DNA from: Ruegeria atlantica
Lineage (GTDB): Bacteria > Pseudomonadota > Alphaproteobacteria > Rhodobacterales > Rhodobacteraceae
Assembly: GCF_013032505.1 (NCBI RefSeq)
Contig: NZ_WQCG01000001.1
Span: 372,001 to 436,000 of the forward strand
Length of the DNA stretch: 64,000 bases
Direction of reading: 5' to 3'
A program made the translations under genes and the position numbers. Shown piece after piece: positions 46,380 through 55,383 of this stretch (the first letter of the stretch is position 1; each line of letters begins with the position of its first letter). Under the pieces are notes generated by a model that was given only the letters and a program-made list of their open reading frames with translations, was not told where the DNA came from and made no database searches.

Positions 46380-47381
46380 TCAGAACCCGGCGTTGATGGC
46401 CTGAGCGGCGTCGATCTTGTCCTGACCTACGTCGTCTGCGAACTTGTCCCAAACGGGTTTCATCGCGTCGACCCACGCCTGACGCTGTTCAGGGTTCAGA
46501 TCGCGGATGATACCGCCTGCATCGGTGATCGACGCTTTGGCCGCTTCATTCACAGCAAAGGCTTCCTTGTTCCGGGTCTCGGTCACCTCACCCAGGATGG
46601 TCAGGAACTGATCGCGGACTTCCGGGTCAAGACTGTCCAGCCAGTCAACCGATGTCACAACCAGGTAATCGATGATACCGTGGTTGGTCTCGGTAATACC
46701 GTCCTGCACTTCGAAGAACTTCTTGCCGTAGATGTTCGACCAGGTGTTTTCTTGCCCGTCAACAACACCCTGCTGCAGCGCGCCATAGACTTCCGAGAAC
46801 GCCATTTTCTGTGGGCTACCGCCGATGGCTTCCATTTGGGCAACCAGAACGTCCGAAGACTGAACACGGAACTTCAGACCTTCGGCATCCGACGGGGCCT
46901 CCAGCGGCTTGTTGGCCGACATCTGCTTCATACCATTGTGCCAGAAAGCCAGGCCCTGCAGGCCGCGGCGCTGCATGCTGTCTTTCATCGCCTGACCATC
47001 CGCTGAGGCCTGGAAGGCGTCCACGGCGTCGATGTTCTTGAACATGAACGGCAGGTCAAACAGGCGGAACTGCTTGGTAAACTTCTCGAACTTCGACAGC
47101 GATGGCGCAGCGAGTTGGACGTCGCCTTGCAGCATCGCCTCAAGAACCTTGTCATCATTATAGAGCGTGGAGTTCGGATAGACCTCCATGCACATTACGC
47201 CATTCATCTCGTCGTTCACGCGCTGTTCCAGCAGCGATGCCGCGATACCCTTGGGGTGTTTGTCAGTGTTCGTGACATGCGCAAACTTGACTACGATCTC
47301 GCCGTCGTCACAGGCGGCCATTGCAGCCGAGGCCGAAACGCTAAGCGCGAGTGCGGTGGCAGCAGTTGTAAGGAATTTCAT
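46380..47381 (-). CDS. dctP: TRAP transporter periplasmic binding protein, DctP family
   Basis: A 333-residue periplasmic receptor. Signal peptide MKFLTTAATALALSVSASAA with cleavage near residue 22. The mature protein starts DGEIVVKFAHVTNTDKHPKG. The conserved carboxylate-binding Arg lies in GLKFRVQSSDVLV, and the family's GVVDGQENTWSN follows. A C4-dicarboxylate ligand is likely because dctB/dctD sit immediately upstream. The start at 47381 follows GGGAGGAAAAGACAG. Confidence 0.94.
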   Translation of the reverse strand: MKFLTTAATALALSVSASAAMAACDDGEIVVKFAHVTNTDKHPKGIAASLLEQRVNDEMNGVMCMEVYPNSTLYNDDKVLEAMLQGDVQLAAPSLSKFEKFTKQFRLFDLPFMFKNIDAVDAFQASADGQAMKDSMQRRGLQGLAFWHNGMKQMSANKPLEAPSDAEGLKFRVQSSDVLVAQMEAIGGSPQKMAFSEVYGALQQGVVDGQENTWSNIYGKKFFEVQDGITETNHGIIDYLVVTSVDWLDSLDPEVRDQFLTILGEVTETRNKEAFAVNEAAKASITDAGGIIRDLNPEQRQAWVDAMKPVWDKFADDVGQDKIDAAQAINAGF

Positions 47382-47573
47382 CTGTCTTTTCCTCCCAGAC
47401 TTCCATGAAACCTTCCGTCGACGCCGGATCGACGTCGCATGACGCGCAGTGAAGCGAATCAATGCCGACCGCTCAACTTTTTGTTCGAAATTCGAGGACT
47501 AGCATTATTATTATTTTATTTCTGATAGTTACCAGGATCTTCTTCACTATCATCAACCAGCGATGCATCTTTC

Positions 47574-47591
47574 TGTGCGGAATTCCGCACA
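47574..47591. promoter_or_regulatory. Upstream activator palindrome 1 (DctD-type) for dctP
   Basis: A perfect 18-bp palindrome TGTGCGGAATTCCGCACA in the 370-bp spacer between dctD and dctP, about 195 bp upstream of the dctP ATG. Sequence and placement fit the tandem DctD sites described upstream of rhizobial dctA genes. Confidence 0.75.
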
Positions 47592-47605
47592 GCCATACCC
47601 CCGGA

Positions 47606-47623
47606 TGTGCGGATTTCCGCACG
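47606..47623. promoter_or_regulatory. Upstream activator palindrome 2 (DctD-type) for dctP
   Basis: TGTGCGGATTTCCGCACG, nearly identical to palindrome 1, with centres 32 bp apart (about three helical turns), so both lie on one DNA face. No canonical -24/-12 sigma-54 promoter was found between these sites and dctP. The remaining spacer (47382-47573) is AT-rich and holds no gene. Confidence 0.72.
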
Positions 47624-47751
47624 CGCCCCGAATCGGATCGAACGACTCACCTGATGATTCTTGAACGAACACCCGCCGCCTCTGGATACATGCTTATGGC
47701 CCAATGCCTTCAAATAACTGATATTGCGACCAAAGGCGGCGGGTGCCCCTG

Positions 47752-48981
47752 TTAGCGCCGATAATCTTCGGGGCGAATCTGATAGCGCGCCAATTTGTCG
47801 TAAAAAGTCTTACGCGGCAGCTTCAATGCCTTTGCTGCATCTGACGCTTTCCCATTGTGCCGACCCAGTGCCGCAATCAGCAACGAACGTTCGACGCGCG
47901 CCATTTGCTCGCTCAGTCCCAGATCAGCCGCCTGTGCAACCTCCTCAGGCATCCCCAACACGAAGCGCATCGCCGCCGACATCAGCGATCTGGCATTGCC
48001 CGGCCAATCGCTGGCCATCAATGATGCCAGTCGCTCTGAGGTGATCTCGGGCTCGGCAATACCCGCCTGTTCTGCCGCTTGCGCGACATAATGGCGAAAG
48101 ATCACTGGGATATCTTCGGGCCGTTCCGCTAGTGACGGGATCCGCACACGCATGACGTCCAGACGATAGAACAGGTCGGCATTGAATTTGCCCTGATCTG
48201 ACAGCACGGCCAGATCGGCGGTCGTCCCTGCAACAATACGTGCGCCGGTACCCTGTTCTACCAACTCAAGTGCGGCGTATTGCGTCGCACCTGGCATGGC
48301 CGAAATCTCATCCAGAAACAAAGACCCACCGGCCGCATCTTCACACACTCGCGCCAGTCCCTCGGGCGTCAGCCCCGAGGCCGGGCGCTTGACGAATGGA
48401 CCCTGCCCGACCGGCGACATCAAATGCACGACCTCGGCAACTTTCGAAATCCCGCTTCCAGGCGGCCCGGTTACAAGAACCTCAGCCCCGGTGGGTGCGA
48501 CGGATCGGACCCGTTCACGCAGCGCCTCGGCCTGTGCAGACAGACCGAACAACAACCGCGCGGCCGGGTCTCCGCGCTCAAGCTCTGATTTCAGGGCACG
48601 TTGTTCGATCACCTGGGCGCGCGCGTTCAGTGCGCGCTCTAAAACAGACAGCAGGTCTGCTGCCGCACATGGCTTTTCCAGAAAGCCGAACGCACCCTGT
48701 CCCATGGCCTGCACCGCCATCGGGATGTCACCCTCTCCGGTCAAGAGAACAACCGGCAGGTCGGGATCAACCTCGCGCGCATAGTTCAGAAGGTGAAACC
48801 CGTCCCGGCCCGGCATTCGGATATCTGAAACGATCACGCCGGGAAAATCCGCGCGAATATGGTCTTTTGCTGCAACAAAGGACCCTGCAGTGACGGGATC
48901 GTAGTCCGCCAGCTCAAGCGTTTGCGCCAAGGCCTCGCGAACGGCGGCATCATCATCAACCAGTAAGACTTTCCGCGTCAT
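47752..48981 (-). CDS. dctD: DctD-like response regulator with degenerate AAA+ domain
   Basis: A 409-residue NtrC-family regulator: receiver domain (residues 1-120, with SDIRMPGRDG), central AAA+ domain and C-terminal Fis-type HTH (GKASDAAKALKLPRKTFYDKL). The AAA+ domain is degenerate. Walker A reads GPPGSGIS at 172-179 with Ile178 where Lys is required, and no GAFTGA sigma-54 contact loop is present between it and the Walker B GGSLFLDEI. It should therefore not work as a classical sigma-54 activator. Rhodobacter capsulatus NtrC, which also lacks GAFTGA and uses sigma-70, is the known precedent. It overlaps dctB by 4 nt. Confidence 0.9.
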   Translation of the reverse strand: MTRKVLLVDDDAAVREALAQTLELADYDPVTAGSFVAAKDHIRADFPGVIVSDIRMPGRDGFHLLNYAREVDPDLPVVLLTGEGDIPMAVQAMGQGAFGFLEKPCAAADLLSVLERALNARAQVIEQRALKSELERGDPAARLLFGLSAQAEALRERVRSVAPTGAEVLVTGPPGSGISKVAEVVHLMSPVGQGPFVKRPASGLTPEGLARVCEDAAGGSLFLDEISAMPGATQYAALELVEQGTGARIVAGTTADLAVLSDQGKFNADLFYRLDVMRVRIPSLAERPEDIPVIFRHYVAQAAEQAGIAEPEITSERLASLMASDWPGNARSLMSAAMRFVLGMPEEVAQAADLGLSEQMARVERSLLIAALGRHNGKASDAAKALKLPRKTFYDKLARYQIRPEDYRR

Positions 48982-50711
48982 GCGACCTCGTGTTCCGTGA
49001 AAGGCTCAAGCTCGACCGTGAACAGCGCCCCGGTATCCAGATTTGCACCCCGGATATTACCCCCAAAGCTTTGCACCAAACCATACGAGATCGAAAGCCC
49101 GAGCCCCATCCCCTCAGAGGATCCGACGGCCTTGGTCGTGTAGAACGGCTCGAACAGCTTTTCCGAGTTTTCGATACCAGGACCGATATCGCGGACGGTA
49201 ACGGCCAGCTTGTTGCCATGTTCGATCCTGATGCGAATAAGGCGATCGACCTGCCCGCCCATCGCGTCAGCAGCATTGTTGATCAGGTTCACGAACACCT
49301 GAACCAACCGTACTTCGCCGCCCCACGCGTAAACCGGGCTGTTGGGCGGTGCCCAATCCATATTGACATCTTCGGTCCGCAACCGAGCCTCGGTCAGTTC
49401 CACCGCCGTATCTATCACCTGAACCAGATTGACCTTACCCATCGGTTCGCTTTCGTTGCGTGCAAAAGCACGGAGGTTCTTGATGATGCGCGCCATCCGG
49501 GCTGCCATGGCAGAGATGCGGGTCAGGTTCTCCGACGCTTTCTCATCCCGGCCGCGGGAAAGAAAAGCGGCGCCATTGTCGGCGAATTGCTGGATCGCCA
49601 TCAGGGGCTGATTCAATTCGTGACTGATACCCGCCGACATCTGGCCCAACGCGCTGAGTTTGCCCGCCTGAATCAGCTCTTCCTGCGCATGCTTCAGCGC
49701 GGTTTCGGCATCCTCGCGTTCACGCACCTCGCGGCGCAGAGCGGTGTTCGCAGCCGTCAAAGCATGTGTCCGTTGCGCGACCCGGCTTTCCAAAACAGCG
49801 TTGGCCTCGGCCAATGTGCGACGGCGTTCGGTCGCCAAATACAACAGTGCGCCGAAGGCCAAACAGATTGCGGCAACGGTTGCTGCCTGCAAACTCGCCA
49901 GGCGCTGCGCGGGTGCCACATCGACCAGAACCTCAGCTGTCATATCAATGACAGGCAGGTCCAACATCAGGTGCAACGCACGGCTGGGCAGGTATCGCCC
50001 CCAATTCAACTGCCATACCTCATGCGGACCGACCTGAACCGAGGCGAAATCGACCGCCCCGCCATCCGGAGGTGTCAGGCCCACCTGTCCCTCATCCCGG
50101 TGCCAAAACAGCAAATCTGATCGGTTGGAAATAAAGACAACGCCGTCTCCATCAATGAAAAACACCGCCTCGGTACTACCCCGCCAGGTCTGTTCAACAT
50201 CCTGCACATCGGCCACAACGATCAGTACGCCCTCGACTTGACCGACAGGACCAAAGGCAGGGGCGGCGTAGGAATATGTGCGATCTCCGCTGCCTTCTAC
50301 AACACCATGCGCGCTGCCCATCGCGCCCTGCATTGCACGCTGGAATGCAGGATGATCGGCCATGTCTTGGCGATCCACCGGCTGCGCCGAGGCCAGAACC
50401 CGCCCGTTTTGGTCCAGATACATCATGTTGACGGCCGAGGTCTTGTCAGCCACGTCCAGCAAGATCTCGCGCGCGGTCTGTTGCTGCGCCGGCGTTTCAA
50501 GGGACCGCAGAACGGGATGCGTGGCCATCAACACGGCCAGTTCCTGATAGACCTGCATCTGAGTGCTTAGGCGGTCTGCAGCCAGTTCAAGGTCGGCCTC
50601 GGCCTTTTCGCTAAGCTGCGACAGCGCCTGTCGGTAGCCATAAGACCAGACGCCGACGGCCAACAGCCCGACAGCAATCAAAAATCCCAGAATGACCCAA
50701 ACGCGTTGCAT
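48978..50711 (-). CDS. dctB: C4-dicarboxylate sensor histidine kinase DctB
   Basis: A 577-residue inner-membrane kinase. TM1 near residues 4-24 (WVILGFLIAVGLLAVGVW), a periplasmic double-PAS/CACHE sensor, TM2 (AATVAAICLAFGALLYLA), and a coiled-coil linker with no PAS. The HisKA domain has phospho-acceptor H364 (SHELNQPLMAIQQF), followed by the HATPase with N-box NLINNAADAM and GPGIENSEKLFEPFYTTK. The start MQRVWVILGF at 50711 places TM1 at the N-terminus. It begins 47 bp from the divergent P450. Confidence 0.94.
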   Translation of the reverse strand: MQRVWVILGFLIAVGLLAVGVWSYGYRQALSQLSEKAEADLELAADRLSTQMQVYQELAVLMATHPVLRSLETPAQQQTAREILLDVADKTSAVNMMYLDQNGRVLASAQPVDRQDMADHPAFQRAMQGAMGSAHGVVEGSGDRTYSYAAPAFGPVGQVEGVLIVVADVQDVEQTWRGSTEAVFFIDGDGVVFISNRSDLLFWHRDEGQVGLTPPDGGAVDFASVQVGPHEVWQLNWGRYLPSRALHLMLDLPVIDMTAEVLVDVAPAQRLASLQAATVAAICLAFGALLYLATERRRTLAEANAVLESRVAQRTHALTAANTALRREVREREDAETALKHAQEELIQAGKLSALGQMSAGISHELNQPLMAIQQFADNGAAFLSRGRDEKASENLTRISAMAARMARIIKNLRAFARNESEPMGKVNLVQVIDTAVELTEARLRTEDVNMDWAPPNSPVYAWGGEVRLVQVFVNLINNAADAMGGQVDRLIRIRIEHGNKLAVTVRDIGPGIENSEKLFEPFYTTKAVGSSEGMGLGLSISYGLVQSFGGNIRGANLDTGALFTVELEPFTEHEVA

Positions 50712-50758
50712 GACATAGGGTCTTGCATTCAGCGCGCTGCATGGCAAGTCTGCGCCGC

Positions 50759-51940
50759 ATGAAGACGGTATTTCAATCCCCGGTCGATCCGGATTTCGTA
50801 CAAAACCCCTACCCGTTCTATGGTCAGGCGCGCGCGAGCGGTGACCTGGTCTTTTGGGACGATTATGGGAAGGTCGCAGCGGTGTCACACCATGCAGTAT
50901 CGGCCCTTCTGAAAGACCGCCGCTTTGGGCGTGAGGTGCCAGAAGAATTGCAAACACCTGGACCAGCACATCTGGCACCGTGGCTGGCGGTCGAGGCACA
51001 CTCGTTGCTCGAAGCAGAACCGCCGAGGCATACACGCTTGCGGGCGCTGGTGATGCGGGCATTCACGTCGCGGGCAATTGCGGCGCTGGAACCTTCGATT
51101 CGCGACCTAACTCATTCTTTGATTGACGCTTTTCCCGATGAACCCTTTGATCTTCTTTCCGCCTATTGCACGCAAGTTCCGGTCATAACGATCTGCCGCC
51201 TGCTGGGCGTGCCCGAGGAAATGTCACCCAACCTGCTGCGCTGGTCCCATGATATGGTAGCAATGTATCAGGCCAGCCGTACACCTGAGACCGAAACTGC
51301 CGCCGCTACTTCTTCGCAGGAATTCACCAACTTTTTGATGGGCTACATTGAGCAACGCCGCAACGATCCACAAGACGACCTAATCACACGATTGATTGTG
51401 GCCGAGGAAGATGGCGAGAAGTTATCGCTCGAAGAGTTGGTCGCCACCTGCATCCTGCTTTTGAATGCCGGGCACGAGGCGACCGTGCACTCGCTTGGAA
51501 ATGGCGTGAAGACCGTTCTGCGACTTGGCGTCAGCCCCCAAGTCTTTTTGCCTGACAGCATCGATTGCACAGTCGAAGAGATTTTGCGCTATGATCCGCC
51601 GCTACATATGTTCACCCGCTATGCTTATGAAGACATAGATGTTTTCGGGCACAGCTTTAAACGCGGAGATGAGGTTGCGCTGCTATTGGGCGCGGCAAAC
51701 CGGGACCCCGCGGTCTGGACTGACCCGGACAGGTTTGATCCCAGCCGGGCCATTGTCACAAACACCAGTTTCGGTGCTGGTCTGCATTTTTGCGTTGGTG
51801 CTCCGCTGGCCCGCATGGAAATGCGAGTCGCGCTGTCCACGTTGTTTGAACGCTGTCCGAACCTGCGCCTGAGCGCCGATCCGGAGTATTCGAACACCTA
51901 CCATTTCCACGGGCTGACCAGATTGATGGTGCAGACTTAG
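50759..51940 (+). CDS. Cytochrome P450
   Basis: A soluble bacterial P450 of 393 residues. Haem-binding loop FGAGLHFCVGAPLARME with proximal C345, ExxR in EEILRYDPP, and the I-helix LNAGHEATVHS, which replaces the common AGxDT by AGHEAT. The start MKTVFQSPVD is chosen by family length. No redox partner gene is adjacent, although a ferredoxin-NADP reductase lies 4.7 kb downstream. The substrate is unknown. Confidence 0.93.
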   Translation: MKTVFQSPVDPDFVQNPYPFYGQARASGDLVFWDDYGKVAAVSHHAVSALLKDRRFGREVPEELQTPGPAHLAPWLAVEAHSLLEAEPPRHTRLRALVMRAFTSRAIAALEPSIRDLTHSLIDAFPDEPFDLLSAYCTQVPVITICRLLGVPEEMSPNLLRWSHDMVAMYQASRTPETETAAATSSQEFTNFLMGYIEQRRNDPQDDLITRLIVAEEDGEKLSLEELVATCILLLNAGHEATVHSLGNGVKTVLRLGVSPQVFLPDSIDCTVEEILRYDPPLHMFTRYAYEDIDVFGHSFKRGDEVALLLGAANRDPAVWTDPDRFDPSRAIVTNTSFGAGLHFCVGAPLARMEMRVALSTLFERCPNLRLSADPEYSNTYHFHGLTRLMVQT

Positions 51941-52416
51941 CTTTGGATCAATGCGTTCAAGGGCAGCATGGTCGTCGATTTGATTTCCTCCATAGACAGC
52001 AAAGCAGTCACATTGTGAACGCGCACTTCTGAAATCAGCGCCTGATAGAACTCATCATAGGCACGCGCGTTCTTGACCCGCACCTTAAGGATATAATCGA
52101 TGTCACCCGCCAACCTGTGCGCCTCTTGCACTTCGGGCCTGTCGCGCAGGGCTTTGAGAAACTTGTGCTGCCAGTCGGCTTCATGCTCTGAGGTACGGAT
52201 CAACACAAAGAATGTGGCCTCAAATCCCAGTGCTTCGGCGTCCAATAATACGGTCTGCTGACCGATCACACCGGCTCCTTTCAGCTTGCGTATCCGATTC
52301 CAGACCGGGGTCTTGGAACTACCGACACGGGCGGCTATTTCGTCCAGCGATTGGCTTGCGTCCCGCTGCAGCTCGACCAGAATTTTCCGATCCGTATCGT
52401 CAATCCGCACCGACAT
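51937..52416 (-). CDS. Lrp/AsnC-family transcriptional regulator
   Basis: A 159-residue regulator with an N-terminal HTH (ILVELQRDASQSLDEIAARV, GSSKTPVWNRIRKLKGAG) and a C-terminal RAM ligand domain (DYILKVRVKNARAYDEFYQA). It is divergent from the sulfate-reduction operon across 143 bp and probably regulates it (inference from position). A perfect 16-bp palindrome overlaps the region just upstream of its ribosome site (AAAGGAAATTTGGA). Confidence 0.92.
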   Translation of the reverse strand: MSVRIDDTDRKILVELQRDASQSLDEIAARVGSSKTPVWNRIRKLKGAGVIGQQTVLLDAEALGFEATFFVLIRTSEHEADWQHKFLKALRDRPEVQEAHRLAGDIDYILKVRVKNARAYDEFYQALISEVRVHNVTALLSMEEIKSTTMLPLNALIQS

Positions 52417-52428
52417 TCCAAATTTCCT

Positions 52429-52444
52429 TTCGTTTCGAAACGAA
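52429..52444. promoter_or_regulatory. Perfect 16-bp palindrome upstream of lrp, in the lrp/cysG divergent region
   Basis: TTCGTTTCGAAACGAA, directly followed by the overlapping palindrome GAACGTTC (52442-52449). It lies 13 bp upstream of the lrp start. Lrp-family operators are palindromes of about this size, so an autoregulatory or shared operator is likely. Confidence 0.55.
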
Positions 52445-52559
52445 CGTTCCCAAGGCCAGCTCAGACAGAACGTTTGTCCTTATTTACCCGCCCATATGGC
52501 GTATCTGCGGGAATATTTCCTATATTGCAATCCAAGTCAAACCACACTCGGGACAAGAA

Positions 52560-53336
52560 ATGCAGCTTACGCAATCATACGATGGCACAGGACATGTCGA
52601 CTTTGTCGGCGCGGGTCCCGGCGATCCGGAATTGCTGACGCTCAAGGCGCTAAATGCCTTCGAGCGCGCGGACGTTGTACTTCATGACCGTCTGATCAGC
52701 GCTGAGGTTCTGGCACTGGCCGGCAAGACCGCCCAACTGGTCGATGTCGGCAAGGCAGGTTTCGGCCCGTCGTGGAAACAGGAAGACATTGACGCCCTGC
52801 TGGTCGATTACGCCCTGAAAGGTCAGCGCGTCGTTCGCCTGAAATCCGGCGACCCGACCGTGTTTGGACGCTTAGATGAAGAGATTGAGGCGGTCGAGGC
52901 TGCTGGCATATCTTGGCGGATCGTACCAGGCATCACTGCTGCGTCGGCGGCGGTTGCAGGGATTGGTCAAAGCCTGACACGGCGAGGCCGCAATTCTTCG
53001 GTCCGTTTTCTGACCGGCCACGACATGAAAGGGTTTGCGGATCACGACTGGACTGCCTTGGCACGCGCCGGTTCAGTGGCCGCGATTTACATGGGCAAAA
53101 AGTCCGCTCGTTTCATTCAGGGCCGCCTGATCATGCACGGTGCAGATCGCCAGACGCCGGTGACGTTGGTTGAAAATGCTACGCGCCCCGACCAGCGCAT
53201 TCTGGAAACGACTCTGGACCAGTTGCCCTCCGATTTGAACGCCGCCGAAATGGACGGCCCTACCCTGACATTTTATGGCCTCGCCCCACGGCAGGCGGCC
53301 GTGGCCCTGACCGAATTCAAGAAGGAGCACGCCTGA
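52560..53336 (+). CDS. cysG: Uroporphyrinogen-III C-methyltransferase (SUMT)
   Basis: A 258-residue SUMT that methylates uroporphyrinogen III to precorrin-2 for sirohaem, the cofactor of the CysI encoded two genes on. Motifs: VDFVGAGPGDPELLTLKAL, VVRLKSGDPTVFGR, and GITAASAAVAGIGQSLTRRG, with the SAM-binding GDP motif. Only the CysG C-terminal module is present; the N-terminal dehydrogenase/ferrochelatase part must be encoded elsewhere. The start MQLTQSYDGT is preceded by GGGACAAGAA. The stop overlaps the next ATG (TGATG). Confidence 0.93.
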   Translation: MQLTQSYDGTGHVDFVGAGPGDPELLTLKALNAFERADVVLHDRLISAEVLALAGKTAQLVDVGKAGFGPSWKQEDIDALLVDYALKGQRVVRLKSGDPTVFGRLDEEIEAVEAAGISWRIVPGITAASAAVAGIGQSLTRRGRNSSVRFLTGHDMKGFADHDWTALARAGSVAAIYMGKKSARFIQGRLIMHGADRQTPVTLVENATRPDQRILETTLDQLPSDLNAAEMDGPTLTFYGLAPRQAAVALTEFKKEHA

Positions 53337-53650
53337 TGGCCCGCGCTTTTACCCCCAAAGTAGTGACCGCCAACGACCTGTTGGAAGGTGACGTCATTTA
53401 TCTGACTGAAGACGACCGGTGGTCTCGGGAGTTGTCCGAGGCCGAGCTGATCACTGATGAAGCGCATGCTCAGGTGCGCCTGCTGGATGCCACACGTCAG
53501 GCCAGCAAAATCGTTGGTGCCTATCTTGCCGATGCCGTCGCCGGCGACAACGGCCCCGAGCCAACCCATTTCCGGGAAGACTTCCGCCGCACTGGTCCGT
53601 CCAACTATGCCCACGGCAAACAGGAAACTTCCCCGCAGCCCCGGGCCTGA
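53336..53650 (+). CDS. DUF2849 protein of the sulfite-reduction operon
   Basis: A 104-residue soluble protein matching DUF2849 (PKVVTANDLLEGDVIYLTED, then WSRELSEAELITDE). No catalytic motif is visible. It is translationally coupled to cysG and followed by cysI, the standard alphaproteobacterial position. It is probably an accessory to sirohaem or sulfite reductase function, but this is unproven. Confidence 0.85.
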   Translation: MARAFTPKVVTANDLLEGDVIYLTEDDRWSRELSEAELITDEAHAQVRLLDATRQASKIVGAYLADAVAGDNGPEPTHFREDFRRTGPSNYAHGKQETSPQPRA

Positions 53651-53718
53651 CCTCTGGCCCTTCTCTCTCCCCTTCTCAAGGCCCCACGGTTCGGGGCTGC
53701 AACTAAGGACAGCTAATC

Positions 53719-55383
53719 ATGTATCGCTACTCCGAGTTCGACACAGCATTTTTGGCAGAACGTAACGCGCAGTTCCGCGCGCAGGTCGAGCGCCGCATTG
53801 ACGGCTCGCTGACCGAGGATGAATTCAAACCCCTGCGCCTAATGAACGGCCTGTATCTGCAGTTGCACGCATATATGCTGCGGGTCGCTATCCCCTATGG
53901 CACACTGTCCAGCGCGCAGATGCGCCAACTGGCCCTGCTGGCCGAGAAGTGGGACAAGGGCTATGGCCATTTCACCACCCGCCAGAACATCCAGTACAAC
54001 TGGCCCAAGCTGAATGACGTGCCCGATATGCTGGACGCTTTGGCCGAGGTCGGCATGCACGCCATCCAGACCTCGGGCAACACTATCCGCAACGTGACTG
54101 CGGACCATTTCGCTGGTGCCGCCGCGGATGAGATCGCCGATCCTCGCCCCTATGCGGAATTGCTCCGCCAGTGGTCGACCGACCACCCGGAATTCCAGTT
54201 CATGCCGCGTAAGTTCAAGATCGCCATCACCGGTTCGGAAAATGACCGTGCCGTGATCAAGGCGCATGACATCGGCTTGCAACTGGTCGAGCGTGATGGC
54301 GTTCTGGGTGCCCGCGTTATCGTGGGTGGTGGCCTGGGACGTACCCCGATGATCGGTAAAGAACTGTCCGAATTCGTCGCCTTTGACGACCTGCTGGCTT
54401 ATCTGGAAGCCACTGTTTCCGTGTGGAACCAGATCGGCCGCCGCGACAACAAGTACAAAGCTCGCATCAAGATCACCGTGCATGAGCATGGCATCGACGC
54501 GATCCGCGCCAAGGTTAACGAACGCTTCCTGAAAGTTCGCCCGCAGTTCAAGGGCGCAGACATGAACCTGTTGGAAGAGATCAAGGGCCACTTTGCCCCG
54601 CCAACCTTCCGTGAAGCCTCGGTTGCGTCGTTCGAAAGTGCCTACACCAACGATCCGGTCTTCCGCTCTTGGGTCGATACCAACATCGCGCCGCACAAGA
54701 ACGCGGACCACGCGATCGTCACGATCTCGATCAAGAAGCACGGCCAGACGCCGGGCGATGCAACCGCCGAACAGATGCGTGTAATGGCTGATCTGGCCGA
54801 AGAGTTCGCCTATGACGAATTGCGTATCAGCCATGAGCAGAACGTGATCCTGCCGCATGTCCACAAATCGGACCTGCCCGCGATCCATGCGAAGCTGAAA
54901 GAGTACGAACTGGCAACCGCCAATATCGGCCTGATCAGCGATATCATCGCCTGCCCCGGCATGGATTACTGCGCGCTGGCGACAGCCCGTTCGATCCCGG
55001 TTGCTCAAGAGATTGCGACCCGTTTTGATGAGCTGAAGCTGGAGCATGACATTGGTCACCTGAAGATCAAAATCTCGGGCTGCATCAACGCATGTGGTCA
55101 CCACCATGTCGGTCACATCGGCATCCTGGGTCTGGATCGCGCTGGCGTCGAGAACTACCAGATCACTCTGGGTGGTGACGCAACCGAAACAGCCGCCGTT
55201 GGCGACCGCACCGGTCCAGGCTTTGCCTATGATGAGATCGTGCCAGCCGTTGAGCGCATCGTGGACACTTATCTGGAACAGCGTGACAGCGCCGAAGAAA
55301 CGTTTCTGGAAACCTATCGCCGCGTAGGCATGGCACCGTTCAAGGCGGCGCTTTACCCCGAGGCGCAGGCCAATGCCGCTTGA
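53719..55383 (+). CDS. cysI: Sulfite reductase haemoprotein (CysI, ferredoxin type)
   Basis: A 554-residue nitrite/sulfite reductase fold that reduces sulfite to sulfide with six electrons. The [4Fe-4S]-sirohaem ligands are C412 and C418 (ACPGMDYCAL) and C455 and C459 (SGCINACGHH). Two-fold NIR/SIR repeats are recognisable (HFTTRQNIQYNW in the first half). The cys context favours sulfite over nitrite. Ferredoxin, reduced via the downstream ferredoxin-NADP reductase, is the likely donor; no cysJ flavoprotein is present. Confidence 0.95.
   Translation: MYRYSEFDTAFLAERNAQFRAQVERRIDGSLTEDEFKPLRLMNGLYLQLHAYMLRVAIPYGTLSSAQMRQLALLAEKWDKGYGHFTTRQNIQYNWPKLNDVPDMLDALAEVGMHAIQTSGNTIRNVTADHFAGAAADEIADPRPYAELLRQWSTDHPEFQFMPRKFKIAITGSENDRAVIKAHDIGLQLVERDGVLGARVIVGGGLGRTPMIGKELSEFVAFDDLLAYLEATVSVWNQIGRRDNKYKARIKITVHEHGIDAIRAKVNERFLKVRPQFKGADMNLLEEIKGHFAPPTFREASVASFESAYTNDPVFRSWVDTNIAPHKNADHAIVTISIKKHGQTPGDATAEQMRVMADLAEEFAYDELRISHEQNVILPHVHKSDLPAIHAKLKEYELATANIGLISDIIACPGMDYCALATARSIPVAQEIATRFDELKLEHDIGHLKIKISGCINACGHHHVGHIGILGLDRAGVENYQITLGGDATETAAVGDRTGPGFAYDEIVPAVERIVDTYLEQRDSAEETFLETYRRVGMAPFKAALYPEAQANAA

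Noticed and set aside
47453..47467. Possible sigma-54 promoter (CGGCAT...CGCT on the minus strand) before dctP
   Set aside because: GG to GC spacing is 9, not the required 10, and the -12 element is poor.
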